A stretch of 64,000 nt of DNA from Enhygromyxa salina. Lineage in GTDB: Bacteria; Myxococcota_A; Polyangia; Nannocystales; Nannocystaceae. Positions 1-10,875 of the stretch are shown piece after piece; the stretch's first letter is position 1, and the number at the start of each line of letters is the position of its first letter. The notes beneath the pieces were generated by a model. That model saw only the letters and a list, made by a program, of their open reading frames with translations, was not told where the DNA came from and searched no databases. The DNA is taken from positions 108,529-172,528 of the forward strand of contig NZ_PVNL01000069.1 in assembly GCF_002994635.1 (NCBI RefSeq), written 5' to 3'. A program made the position numbers and the translations under genes.

Positions 1-156
1 CTGCGCTTCGCCTACGGTGGCGGCCGCGTGCTGCTGACCCCCGACATCTTGCCGCAGACCGAGGGGAGCTTCGCCGACGCCGACTTCTCGATCACCGAGT
101 TGATGGTGGCGATCGTCACCCACCCCCGGTTTAGCAGCTACGCGGCACCTAACTGA
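1..156 (+). CDS. C-terminal end of a secreted protein, probably DUF1592/DUF1588/DUF1585 type (partial)
   Basis: Only the last 51 codons are in the window; the reading frame is open from base 1 and stops with TGA at 154-156. The end contains a segment reading SITELMVAIVTHPRFSSYA, which resembles the C-terminal DUF1585-type module of the planctomycete/myxobacterial DUF1592-DUF1588 proteins, where a short helix 'LxxAIVxHPxF' closes the protein. The next gene, 19 bases downstream on the same strand, is a DUF1552 protein, and these two families are usually encoded side by side. The family call rests mainly on that context and is inference. No function is established for the pair; they are exported and often predicted to be linked to c-type haem proteins. 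Confidence 0.55.
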   Translation: MRFAYGGGRVLLTPDILPQTEGSFADADFSITELMVAIVTHPRFSSYAAPN

Positions 157-175
157 GCGACAGGAGCTCACGACC

Positions 176-1716
176 ATGAAGATCAAACACGCTGACATCC
201 GCTCCCGCCGCCGCTCGGCCCCGTCCTCCCCCCAGTCGACCAAGTCGACCAAGTCGACCGCGCTGCGTCGCCGACAGTTCCTGCAGGCCGCAGGGGTTGG
301 CGGCGCGTCGCTGTTCTTGCCCAGCATCTCGCGTGACAGCCACGCCGGGCCCAACGACGGGCCGCCGTGTCGGCTCGTCGTGTTCTTCCACGAGCACGGC
401 GTCTACTACGACAGCTGGAAGATGCGCCTGCCCAACTCGCCCGCGTCGGATCAGCTCGACTTCGAGTTTGGTCTCGGCAACCTCAGCCAGGCCGAGTTCA
501 GCCCGATCCTCGCGCCGCTCCACGCCCACCGCGACAAGATGATCGTGCTCGACGGGCTGGCCTACCTGACCGCGATGTCCGACCCCTACGGCGACGGCCA
601 CGCCAAGGGCTGGATGACCGCGATGACGGGCAACTACGCGCGCGAGACCTACGACGAGGTCAAGAGTCACGCGCTCACGCCGTCGTTTGATCAGGTCATC
701 AAGCAGATCGTGCGGGCCGAAGATCCCTCGCTCACCGATCTCGCGTCGCTCGAGTACGGGATCCGCCCGTGGGACGGCACCTTTCACCAGATGCACTACG
801 GGCTCGATCCGCAGGGCAGCGCGATCAAGGTCCCGCACGTGGTCGATCCCGCGGCCGCGTTCGCAACCTTGTTCCCGGACACCCAGGGCGACCCCGTCGC
901 GGCCGCGCGCACCGACGTGCTGGCTCGGGCCGCGGCCCAGTACGAGCAGCTGATGCCGCGGCTGTCGAGCGAGGATCAGACCAAGCTCGAGCTGCATCGC
1001 GAGCTGATCGCGGATCTCCAAAATCGCGTCGAGGCCCTCGAGAACCTGGTCTGCGACGAGCCGATCCTCGAGCCCTGGAACGGCGGCTGGGAGTGGACGC
1101 CCGAGATGTACGGCTATCGGCTGCCGGCGATGCTCGATCTCGCCAGCGCCGCGCTGTCATGCCGGATCAGCCGGATCGTCAGCTTTCAGACCGACGTGCC
1201 GCCGATCTCGATGCTCGGTGGGGCCGGCGACTATCACCACGACTTCGCGCACCAGTCCGCGCCGGGGGCGGGTCAGGACAAGGTCGACGTGGTCACGGCG
1301 CAGGGGGCCGCGCACGCCGGGCAGGTCGCGCTGATGGCCGACAAGCTGGCCGCGATCCCCGAGGACGGGGGCACGGTGATGGACAACACGATCATCTTGT
1401 GGATTAGCGAGCTCGCGACCGGCGGCCACACCCACGATCAGGTGCCCGTGGTCATGATCGCCGGCAAGAACACCCCCTTCGCGACCGGTCGGTACCTGCG
1501 CTTCGGTCAGACCACGCCGCGCCCGGTCCCGCAGGGGCAGGCCTGGTACCCCGAGGGCCTCGTGGGTCAGCCCTACAACCCGCTGCTGGTCTCGGTGATC
1601 CAGGCCATGGGCGGCGAGCAAAACCACTTCGGGCGCAAGAGCATCACGGGCACGTTCCCGGGTGGCGACACCGTCGAGATCGGTCTGACCGGTCCCATGA
1701 CCAGGCTGTACGGCTG

Positions 1717-1717
<1 letters not shown>
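176..1717 (+). CDS. DUF1552 family secreted protein with Tat signal
   Basis: A 513-residue protein. The N-terminus has a twin-arginine export signal: the motif RRRQFLQAAG at about residues 33-42, followed by a hydrophobic stretch (GVGGASLFLPS). This predicts folded export through Tat. Before it lies a basic Ser/Thr-rich stretch with the triplet KST repeated. The body matches the DUF1552 family of planctomycetes and myxobacteria (family hallmarks FFHEHGVYYDSW near residue 65, IVLDGL near 124, and histidine-rich segments DYHHDFAHQ and GGHTHDQVP, which could bind metal). The biochemical role of DUF1552 is not known. ATG at 176 is preceded by AGGAG at 162-166. The upstream partial gene ends 19 bases before, and the downstream lipoprotein gene overlaps the stop codon by one base, so the three are probably one transcription unit. 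Confidence 0.85.
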
Positions 1718-2892
<1,175 letters not shown>

Positions 2893-2930
2893 CGCAGCGG
2901 GCCCCACCTCACAGGATCAGCCGCGCAGGG

Positions 2931-3617
2931 TCACCCGCGCGCAGCCACGGGGAAGTCCAGGAACACGTGCTTGACCTCGCCGCACATATACGTGTCGTCG
3001 AAGAACTCCACGCTGCCGTCCTCCACGGAGTAGCGCGCGCCGATGAGCCCGACCTCACCAGCCTCGATCATCGAGCGCAGCACGACGCTGTTCTCGATGA
3101 CCATCTCGACCGAGCGGCGGACCTGCAGATCCGTGACGTTGCGGACGAAGGTCGTGTTGCTCGACGTTCGGTTCTCCTTGGTCTCTTGCTCGTGGTAGAC
3201 GGCCGGCTGAATCTTGTTGAGCAGCGTGGAGAGGTGCCCGAGCTGGACATCGTCACACGCGCCCTTGATCGCCCCACACGCGGTGTGGCCAAGGATCACG
3301 ACGAGCTTCGAGCCGGCGTAGCGGCACGCGAACTCCATCGAGCCTAGCACGTCGTCGTTCACGACGTTGCCGGCGAGCCGCACGCTGAACACGTCGCCGA
3401 GGCCCTGATCGAAGATCAGCTCGGTCGAGGTGCGGCTGTCGATGCAGCTCAAGATCACCGCGAAGGGGAACTGGCCTTCGCTGGTTTGGTTGACCTGCTC
3501 GAGCAAGTCGCGGTGGGCGCGGAGGTTGTTGGTGAACCGCTCATTGCCCTCGCGCAAGAACGCGAGCGCCTTGGCGGGGGTGACGGTGGCTTGGGTTTCT
3601 TTGGTGTGTGTTCGCAT
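2931..3617 (-). CDS. Beta-class carbonic anhydrase
   Basis: A 228-residue protein that should interconvert CO2 and bicarbonate. It has the beta-class zinc signatures: the first ligand Cys in SCIDSRTS (the Asp-Arg dyad follows) and the His and Cys ligands in GHTACGAIKGA. Length is normal for the class. There is no signal peptide, so it should act in the cytoplasm. The internal GLGDVFSVRLAGNVV matches the conserved strand after the first ligand. It lies 26 bases downstream of the lysyl-oxidase-like gene on the same strand and may be cotranscribed, but no functional link is obvious. The gene converges with the upstream propeller lipoprotein gene, leaving 38 bases between stops. Confidence 0.93.
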   Translation of the reverse strand: MRTHTKETQATVTPAKALAFLREGNERFTNNLRAHRDLLEQVNQTSEGQFPFAVILSCIDSRTSTELIFDQGLGDVFSVRLAGNVVNDDVLGSMEFACRYAGSKLVVILGHTACGAIKGACDDVQLGHLSTLLNKIQPAVYHEQETKENRTSSNTTFVRNVTDLQVRRSVEMVIENSVVLRSMIEAGEVGLIGARYSVEDGSVEFFDDTYMCGEVKHVFLDFPVAARG

Positions 3618-3643
3618 CTGGTTGTTTTGAAGTTGGGTCGTCC

Positions 3644-5482
3644 CTAGTCGGGGATCACGACCGGGAACTCGAGGGTGTTGTTGGTGTAGTCGCGCTCGTT
3701 GAGGGTGGGCTGCGCGTGGGCCGGGCGGGGCTGGTTGAGGGTCGCGCGCAGCATATAATTACCCGGAGGCGTGTCGGTCACGTCGACCCACTGACACGGC
3801 AGCCCCGCCTCGTAGACGTCGGTGAACCCGCGGCTCACGCCCTGGTTCGCGCAGTCGAATTTGGGCAGCTCGAACGGCCAGGCCCAGCTGTTCTGATCGA
3901 GCAAGCAAAACGCCTGCTTGTGCCCGGTCGCCACGACGGTGTCGCCGTCGAGCAGCTCGTAGCGCGCAAATTCATCGAAGTGGTAGTGGTCGTGACACGC
4001 GCTGTAGTGGAACAGATCGGGCAGGTTGGCGGGGACACCCAGCGCCATGTCGGTCGAGCCGATGTTGGGGGTTGCGAGGGTGAACAGCATGACCGTGCGC
4101 CAGCCGGTCGAGCCCACGCAGCCCTCCAGCAGCTCACAGGTGGCGTCGGTGATGAAGATGTCGGTGAACAGCGGCTCGATGAAGGTCGGGTCGACGATCA
4201 GATCGGGTGCGTCGCAGCCGAGCGGACCGGTGCCAGGGTCGGCCGGGGTCGGCGGCGGGTTGTCGAAGTCGAGCCCCGCGACCGGCTGCTCGCAGCGATG
4301 CACGCCGACGTTGACGGCCCCCTGCGAGCAGCACAGCAGCTCACCGGGGCACGGGTTGGCCAGCGTCGGATCACACGCCCCGCCCAGCGCGGCCGCGCAG
4401 ACGCTTGGATCGTCGTAGGCATGGACCGAGACCGAGTCGATCGCCGCCTCGAGGATCCCCGCGCCCGAGTCGGTCGCGGTGATCCGCAGGCGCGAACCCG
4501 CGGCCATCGGCAGCCCACACGCGACGTACTCCCGCGGGCTCCAGGCGTTGAGCGCCAGCTCGGTCGTCGCGGTCTCGAGCAGCTCGAGATCATGGGCGTC
4601 GTAGCCGTCGGGGGCGGCGTCGTTTGGGACCAGCAGCTCGACCTTCAGGGCCGGGCCCGACAGCAGCTCGGACTTGTAGAAGAACCGCTGCAGCCGCACG
4701 CTCGCCGTCGCGGCGCCGCTCAGATCAAAGGCCGGCGAGGTCAGGATCGTCGCGCCCCCCGACACGTCAGCTTGGTCCGCCAGCCCATCCGGGTTTTGGC
4801 CGGTGAAGGTGCAGCTGGTCCCGCCTGCGCACACGCCAGGTTGCGAGCGCTCGCCGTCGTTCAGCGCCTCTCGGGGATCGCCGCGGACCCACGCGCCGGA
4901 GCTCGCGTCGCCCGACACCGCCCAGCCGAGATCCTCGTCGAAGGGATCCACGAACACGGTCTCGCTGAGCCCGTCGCCGATCGTCGAGAAGGTCCACGCT
5001 TCGCTCTTGGGTGAGCTGCGCGTCGGGTCGTCGAGCTCGAAGGCCTCGACCTGCCACACGTAGCTGCGCTCGAGCGCGAACAGCAGCGGACCCACGCACG
5101 GACCCTCGTAGCCGGCCTCGGGCTCGAGCACGCCCTGCGTGAGCACGGTGTCGTCGATGAACACGCGGTAGCGCAGCGGCTCGCCCTCGGGATCGTCGAC
5201 CAGGTTCCAGCACAGCTCGGTCTCGATCGGGAGCTGGGTCGCGCCGTCGCTGGGGCTGCTCAGGGTTGGCGCAGGTGGGAGCTCATCGGTGCCCGTGCCC
5301 GTCTCCGTCGTGGTGTCGGTGTCGGTGTCGGTGTCGGTGTCACTCTCGCTCTCCGTTGTAATCTGCGTGTCCGAGCTCGCGCTCGAGCCATCGTGCTCGG
5401 CCTGCTCGGTGCCGTCCGAATCCGCGCACGCGAGCAGCGACGCCAAAGCCGCCAGCCGCAGGAGCGCGCGTCGAGTCTGCAC
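3644..5482 (-). CDS. Lysyl-oxidase-like lipoprotein with Ig/FnIII-like domain
   Basis: A 612-residue predicted lipoprotein (lipobox SLLAC, Cys19) with an acidic/threonine linker containing a (Thr-Asp) run encoded by a gtcggt repeat around 5318-5341. Residues about 70-170 look like an Ig/fibronectin-type domain (LSSPSDGATQLP then VWQVEAF). Residues about 180-345 form a second beta-rich region. The C-terminal 180 residues match the lysyl oxidase catalytic domain. The copper-binding HxHxH is His497, His499 and His501 in ACHDHYHFDEF. Lys522 in GHKQAFC and Tyr557 in FTDVYEAGLPCQW align with the two residues that form the lysine tyrosylquinone cofactor of animal LOX (Lys320 and Tyr355 of human LOX). 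The DYTNN near the end also matches. It would oxidise primary amines, possibly protein lysines, outside the cell. The domain identity is firm; the substrate is unknown. Confidence 0.88.
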   Translation of the reverse strand: MQTRRALLRLAALASLLACADSDGTEQAEHDGSSASSDTQITTESESDTDTDTDTDTTTETGTGTDELPPAPTLSSPSDGATQLPIETELCWNLVDDPEGEPLRYRVFIDDTVLTQGVLEPEAGYEGPCVGPLLFALERSYVWQVEAFELDDPTRSSPKSEAWTFSTIGDGLSETVFVDPFDEDLGWAVSGDASSGAWVRGDPREALNDGERSQPGVCAGGTSCTFTGQNPDGLADQADVSGGATILTSPAFDLSGAATASVRLQRFFYKSELLSGPALKVELLVPNDAAPDGYDAHDLELLETATTELALNAWSPREYVACGLPMAAGSRLRITATDSGAGILEAAIDSVSVHAYDDPSVCAAALGGACDPTLANPCPGELLCCSQGAVNVGVHRCEQPVAGLDFDNPPPTPADPGTGPLGCDAPDLIVDPTFIEPLFTDIFITDATCELLEGCVGSTGWRTVMLFTLATPNIGSTDMALGVPANLPDLFHYSACHDHYHFDEFARYELLDGDTVVATGHKQAFCLLDQNSWAWPFELPKFDCANQGVSRGFTDVYEAGLPCQWVDVTDTPPGNYMLRATLNQPRPAHAQPTLNERDYTNNTLEFPVVIPD

Positions 5483-5625
5483 CCGCGGAGTCTAACCGAG
5501 TTCAAACGATGTCTGAGCAGTGCGCAATGGAAATGTCCCACAACACCACACTGGAATCATTGCAGTATTATAAAAAGATCCTGATTGGTATTGGAACTTG
5601 TCCCAAAGGACAGTAAGGTGTCCGT
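5483..5625. promoter_or_regulatory. Divergent intergenic region with inverted repeat
   Basis: This 143-base gap separates the divergently read lysyl-oxidase-like gene and the 209-residue unknown gene, and is clearly more AT-rich than its surroundings (for example the run around 5565-5580). It must hold promoters for both. A perfect inverted repeat, TGTCC-CAAA-GGACA, lies at 5599-5612, and GTGTCC recurs at 5618-5623; this may be an operator for the rightward gene. A short ribosome-binding sequence TAAGG at 5614-5618 precedes ATG 5626. The promoter boxes themselves are not convincing enough to place. Confidence 0.4.
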
Positions 5626-6255
5626 ATGGCCACCAAAGTCTCGTTCGAGGGTAAGCGCGAGCTTCGTTGGTTGATGGTGAGTCGCTGCCTGATCACCTAC
5701 CTGGAAGAGGAGGTCGAGTTCAGCGACGAGCTGTGGGACGAGTGGATGGAGGCGATCGGTCGTCCAGGTGTCGCGGCGGTCATGCTGTGCTCGTGGGGGG
5801 CGACGCAGCCCTCGCATCAGCAGTGGCGCCGGGTGACCCGGCTGATGCGCGAGCTCGATCTGCCGGTCGCGGTGGTCACGGCCGACCGGCACAACCTCGC
5901 GCTGGCCAAGGCTGCCGCCTGGCTGGGGACCAACATCGAGTCGCACCGCTGGAACGAGCTCGGGGTCGCGGTGCGTGCCGTCGGTCTCGGTGATCAGATC
6001 ATCACGGCGCAGGCTCGGATCACGGCGCTGCGCGATCGCTTCGGCGCCAGGACACCGCCCGCGGAGGCCTTCGCGGGTGTCGACACCCAACCCAGGCACG
6101 TCTTGCCCATGGCCGCCTCCAGCGAGCTGGTCTACGAGCAGAGCGAAGCCATCCAACAGCGGCTGGCCCAGGTTCAAGCCCGGCTTCAGGCCCACCAGTC
6201 ACAGGTCGCCGCCGATCCCGTGGGCGCGTCGGTCGCCGCTCCCGAATCCAGTTAG
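5626..6255 (+). CDS. Unknown protein with STAS/SpoIIAA-like character
   Basis: A 209-residue soluble protein without signal peptide or membrane segment. The first 125 residues alternate strands and helices: a start similar to VSFEGKRELRWLMVSRC, an acidic helix, a strand GVAAVMLCSWG, a helix QQWRRVTRLMRELDL, a strand PVAVVTADRH, and a helix LALAKAAAWLG. This order is like the small SpoIIAA/STAS-like folds that myxobacteria carry in many copies, but no motif proves it. The C-terminal 60 residues are a Gln/Ala-rich helix (QRLAQVQARLQAHQSQ), likely a coiled coil. It stands alone, divergent from the lysyl-oxidase-like gene. The function is not known. Confidence 0.6.
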   Translation: MATKVSFEGKRELRWLMVSRCLITYLEEEVEFSDELWDEWMEAIGRPGVAAVMLCSWGATQPSHQQWRRVTRLMRELDLPVAVVTADRHNLALAKAAAWLGTNIESHRWNELGVAVRAVGLGDQIITAQARITALRDRFGARTPPAEAFAGVDTQPRHVLPMAASSELVYEQSEAIQQRLAQVQARLQAHQSQVAADPVGASVAAPESS

Positions 6256-6322
6256 TCGCGACTCGGCCGCGAGCGTGCGCGAGCGTGTAGTTTGACGCCA
6301 ACTTTGGTAGCGTCGTACCCGC

Positions 6323-7219
6323 ATGTGCGCACGAGGCTGGACCTGGTCGTCGCGGTTGTTGGCTGTGTTCGCGTGTGTGTGGGCGCTCGCCTGTGGCACG
6401 CCTGACGCCGACGAAGGCGTCGCCGAGCACAGCGGCGAGTCGTCGAACGCGACCGGATCCGAGACCCACGCGGGCGACGGGGACGGAGACGGCGACGGAG
6501 ACGGTGACGGAGACGGTGACGACGGCAACACCGGTGGCGAGTGTCAGCTGTACGCGGCCAACGACTGCATGGACCCGATGCTCAAGTGCATGCCGTGGTC
6601 CGAGAAGCCCGATCGAATCCCCGACTCGACCAAGTGTTGCGCGCTGTCCGGCTCGCCCGTGTCGCTGGGCGATCGCTGCGAGGTCCAGGACTACGACGGC
6701 AGCTGCCTCGACAACTGCCCCGAGGGGACCATGTGCGTGGTCGACAGCCTCGACGAGCTCGAGGGCTACTGCCAGGTGTTCTGTGAGGCTGGCAACGCCG
6801 ACAGCTGCCCGCCTCAAGAGATCTGCAAGGCCTTCTTCGAGATGATCGAGCAAGCCGAGACCGTGCCGCTGTGCATGGCCCGCTGCGATCCGCTCATCCA
6901 GGACTGCGCGGGCAAGGGCCGGCCCGGTTGGTCGTGCCTGCCCGAGGGCGCGCTCGCGCCATCGTTCCTGTGCATGCCGCCTGCGTCGTCCACACCCAAG
7001 CTCGAGTACGACGGCTGCCTGCTCGCCAATGACTGCGCCGTGGGCCTGGCCTGCGTGCCCGCCAGCGAGGTGCTGGGGTGCACCGGGCTGTTCAACTGCT
7101 GCACCCGTTACTGCGACGTGACCGAGCCCGACGTGTGCGACATGGGGAACGCGTGCATCGACCTCGACTCCGATGTCCCCGGGCTCGAGAACGTCGGCGT
7201 GTGCGCGGATCCGGTGTGA
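6323..7219 (+). CDS. Cysteine-rich lipoprotein with GD linker
   Basis: A 298-residue predicted lipoprotein. The signal sequence ends in ALAC with Cys24 as the lipid-bearing residue. A (Gly-Asp) linker encoded by tandem ggagac/ggcgac units spans about 6472-6522. The mature part carries some 25 cysteines, many as CC or C-x(5-8)-C, which suggests a compact disulfide-bonded extracellular domain, and the pairing IDLDSDVPGLENVGVC closes the chain. Cys-rich lipoproteins of this kind are common in Nannocystaceae-like genomes but have no assigned function. It is the first of three consecutive lipoprotein genes on the plus strand; the gap to the next start is 111 bases, so each may have its own promoter. 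Confidence 0.75.
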   Translation: MCARGWTWSSRLLAVFACVWALACGTPDADEGVAEHSGESSNATGSETHAGDGDGDGDGDGDGDGDDGNTGGECQLYAANDCMDPMLKCMPWSEKPDRIPDSTKCCALSGSPVSLGDRCEVQDYDGSCLDNCPEGTMCVVDSLDELEGYCQVFCEAGNADSCPPQEICKAFFEMIEQAETVPLCMARCDPLIQDCAGKGRPGWSCLPEGALAPSFLCMPPASSTPKLEYDGCLLANDCAVGLACVPASEVLGCTGLFNCCTRYCDVTEPDVCDMGNACIDLDSDVPGLENVGVCADPV

Positions 7220-7330
7220 TTTCGGAGCGCGCAGGTGCGCCCCAAACCCCCCGCCCAACCACCGGGCGGGCACGACTCCAAATTTGAGTCGAGCCGGTCG
7301 TTCGCACTACGATGAGTCGAGGATTCAACG

Positions 7331-8719
7331 ATGCACAAGACGGCGACTACTTGGATGATTGGGTTGGGTTTGGCGCTGAGCGGCTGCGGTGACGATAGCC
7401 AGAGTGACGGGAGCGCGGGCATGGACGGCGTCCCGACCTCGGCCGACGGGACCACCAGCGCGGACGGCAACGACAGCAACTCTTCGAGCAACTCGACGAC
7501 TCCCGGCGACGGAGACGGCGACACCAACACGGGCGACGGTGACGGCGACCCCGGCGATGGTGACGGTGATCCGACCACGACCGGCGAGAACAACCCCAAG
7601 TGGGACCTCGGCACGCTCCCGGACTCCGCGTTCAACTGCGGCCAAGGTGGCGGCAACGGCAGCGACCCCGACTTCTCGTTCCTGTGGGCAGCCAACAGCA
7701 CCCAGGGAACGATCTCCAAGATCGACACCAAGACCGTGACCGAGGTCGGCCGCTACATCGTCCGGCCCGACAGCAACGGCTCGCCCTCGCGCACCTCCGT
7801 CAGCCTCTCGGGCCACGTCGCCGTGGCCAACCGCAGCGGCGGCGTCACCAAGATCTATGCCCGCGAGGACTACTGCGAGGACACCAACGGGATGCCCGGC
7901 ATCCAGACGTCGAACAGCAACCAGTTCCTGCCGTGGGGCCAAGAAGAGTGCGTGGCCTGGCACACGCCGATGAACTACCAGTCCCAGCGTCCGGTCGCCT
8001 GGGGCGCGGGCACCTTCAACGAGGGCGGCTGCGTGTGGGACGACGAGGAGCTGTGGACCTCCGGCACCAACAACAACGGCACGATCGACGTCTACGTGCT
8101 CGACGGCGACGACGGCTCGACCAAGGAGATGGTCGCGATCCCGACCGGCGGCAACGGCCTGACCGCCAGCTTCTACGGGATCTACGGCGGCGCCGTCGAT
8201 GGCAACGGTGACTTCTGGGGCTCGCAGCTGGGCAGCAGCGGTCGCCTGGTCCGGGTCAACCGCGACGACATGAGCTACGACATCTGGGACACGCCCAACA
8301 ACGGCTCGTGGTATGGCATGACCGTCGACTCCGAGGGCTACGTGTGGCTGTGCAGCAGCACGGTCGCGCGCTTCGATCCCGCGGACGAGACCTTCCAGAC
8401 CGCGAGCGTCGGCGGCTACACCGGGTGCATGGCCGACGCGGCCGAGGACGGCCTGCTGTGGATGTCGACCGGCGGACAGGGGGTCGTCGGGGTCAACCGC
8501 GACACGCTGTTGGTCGAGAAGATGTGGAACGCGGGCGGATCCTACGGGGTCAGCATCGACTTCGAAGGGTATGTGTGGACGGTGGCGTATGGGAACACGG
8601 CCAGCAAGATTGACCCGGAGACTGGGCAATTTTGGACCTACAACGGGCTGGTCGGGGCGTACACGTACTCCGACATGACCGGCTACGCGCTCAGCAACGT
8701 CGGCACGCCGTCGGGGTAG
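7331..8719 (+). CDS. Virginiamycin-B-lyase/NHL-like propeller lipoprotein with GD linker
   Basis: A 462-residue predicted lipoprotein (lipobox ALSGC, Cys19) with a linker of Gly-Asp and Asn/Ser/Thr residues (DNA about 7507-7578). The mature part contains repeated blades with the pattern (strand)-x-D-x-x-G-x-x-W/L, e.g. VDGNGDFWGSQLGSSGRLVRV, VDSEGYVWLCSSTVARF and IDFEGYVWTVAYGNTASKI. This spacing is that of NHL/SMP-30/Vgb-type beta-propellers, where 'D..G..W' closes each blade. The lyase residues of Vgb cannot be verified, so an enzymatic role should not be assumed. A likely function is sensing or binding at the cell surface. It is flanked by two other GD-linker lipoprotein genes. Confidence 0.75.
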   Translation: MHKTATTWMIGLGLALSGCGDDSQSDGSAGMDGVPTSADGTTSADGNDSNSSSNSTTPGDGDGDTNTGDGDGDPGDGDGDPTTTGENNPKWDLGTLPDSAFNCGQGGGNGSDPDFSFLWAANSTQGTISKIDTKTVTEVGRYIVRPDSNGSPSRTSVSLSGHVAVANRSGGVTKIYAREDYCEDTNGMPGIQTSNSNQFLPWGQEECVAWHTPMNYQSQRPVAWGAGTFNEGGCVWDDEELWTSGTNNNGTIDVYVLDGDDGSTKEMVAIPTGGNGLTASFYGIYGGAVDGNGDFWGSQLGSSGRLVRVNRDDMSYDIWDTPNNGSWYGMTVDSEGYVWLCSSTVARFDPADETFQTASVGGYTGCMADAAEDGLLWMSTGGQGVVGVNRDTLLVEKMWNAGGSYGVSIDFEGYVWTVAYGNTASKIDPETGQFWTYNGLVGAYTYSDMTGYALSNVGTPSG

Positions 8720-8838
8720 GCGGCTATGAGGGCACTCGGGCGGTTCACGTCCGGTGCCCCAGCCTCGCAGCGCGGCCGGAGATCACTCGCGCTACCGCAG
8801 CTCGCATGCGCTCGAACGATCTGGCGTATCGTCTGACC

Positions 8839-9852
<1,014 letters not shown>

Positions 9853-9916
9853 TGGTCCCGCGCGCGACGGCGACCGAGACGCTGCGAGGGCAGCTCGAGT
9901 TCGCGCGGAGCGGAGG

Positions 9917-10792
9917 GTGCCGAGCCGCTGCGTCGCGTCCTCGAGCTCGGGCCGCAGGTCGAGCTGGCCATGTACGCGGACCCTCGCGTTCGGCCTGACG
10001 CTGCTCGCGACGGCGAGCGTGCACGCCGACGAGTATGCGTGTCGGGAGTTGCTGTCGCCCGAGGCCGATCGTCCCGAGCCCGAGATCCTCGCATCGACCG
10101 GCGGGCTGTGGTTCGGCGTGCACGACTCGAGCAACGACGCCCGCTGCCAATGGATCGCGGAGAACGGCGACTCGCAGGTGGCCGTGATCGAGCGATTCCA
10201 AGCGCGATCTGACGTCGGGGCGGTCGACGACTGGGTGTGGATCTCCTCTGACGAGTGGCTCGATGATTGGTGGCTGTGGCGGCTCGAGTGCGAGGGGCTT
10301 GGGCGGATCTGCGACATGCATGGCTGTGAGGGGCTGCCGGTCAGCGGGTTGCCGGTCGTCGGACTCGATGATGACCTGCCGAGTCCGGCGCTCGAGCAGG
10401 TCTATGCCGAGCGCTGGACCTGCGGTCGGAAGCTGGACACTGTCCTGCGCGTGCGTCTGTCGCCGCTTCCTCCCTCGTGTTGGACCCGAGGCGCGCTGCG
10501 TGCTCGCTACCCGGACGGGCGCTGGGCCGTCACGCTGGCCGAGCCCGGCGACGCGACGGGCTCGCTCGCGCCGCTGCCCATGCCGGCTCCCGACGAGCAG
10601 GCGCTCACGCTCGAGCTCGTCGACGGCGGCGGTCGGGTCGTCGACCGCTATGACATAGAGATCGACGCACAGCTGCGGGCAAACCCCTCGGGGATCCGCT
10701 GCCGGGAGGGGGCGCGGGCCGGTCACGGTGACGCTGTACGCGGCCCTGCAGGGCGGCGAGGCGCTGACCGTTGGCATCACCCGAGACGCTGA
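9917..10792 (+). CDS. Exported protein of unknown function, probably frameshifted near its end
   Basis: The frame encodes a signal peptide (TRTLAFGLTLLATASVHA, cut before DEYAC) and a roughly 250-residue tryptophan-rich exported domain (DDWVWISSDEWLDDWWLWRLE) with about eight cysteines. The start is uncertain: GTG 9917 is the nearest sensible one, though its ribosome site is poor, and earlier codons are in frame. After about 10690 the frame turns into Arg/Gly/His-rich text typical of a wrong frame. In another frame the same DNA reads PVTVTLYAALQGGEALTVGI, a plausible continuation. A base gained or lost in the G-run around 10704-10712 would join them, either as a real mutation or as a sequencing error. 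I do not recognise the family. Confidence 0.55.
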   Translation: MPSRCVASSSSGRRSSWPCTRTLAFGLTLLATASVHADEYACRELLSPEADRPEPEILASTGGLWFGVHDSSNDARCQWIAENGDSQVAVIERFQARSDVGAVDDWVWISSDEWLDDWWLWRLECEGLGRICDMHGCEGLPVSGLPVVGLDDDLPSPALEQVYAERWTCGRKLDTVLRVRLSPLPPSCWTRGALRARYPDGRWAVTLAEPGDATGSLAPLPMPAPDEQALTLELVDGGGRVVDRYDIEIDAQLRANPSGIRCREGARAGHGDAVRGPAGRRGADRWHHPRR

Positions 10793-10875
10793 GCTACTCG
10801 ATCATCTAGCGTCGGCGCTTGCGGTCCATGCCGGGCGACCTTGCCGAAGCTGGGCGCGCGCCCGTACAACGAAGC

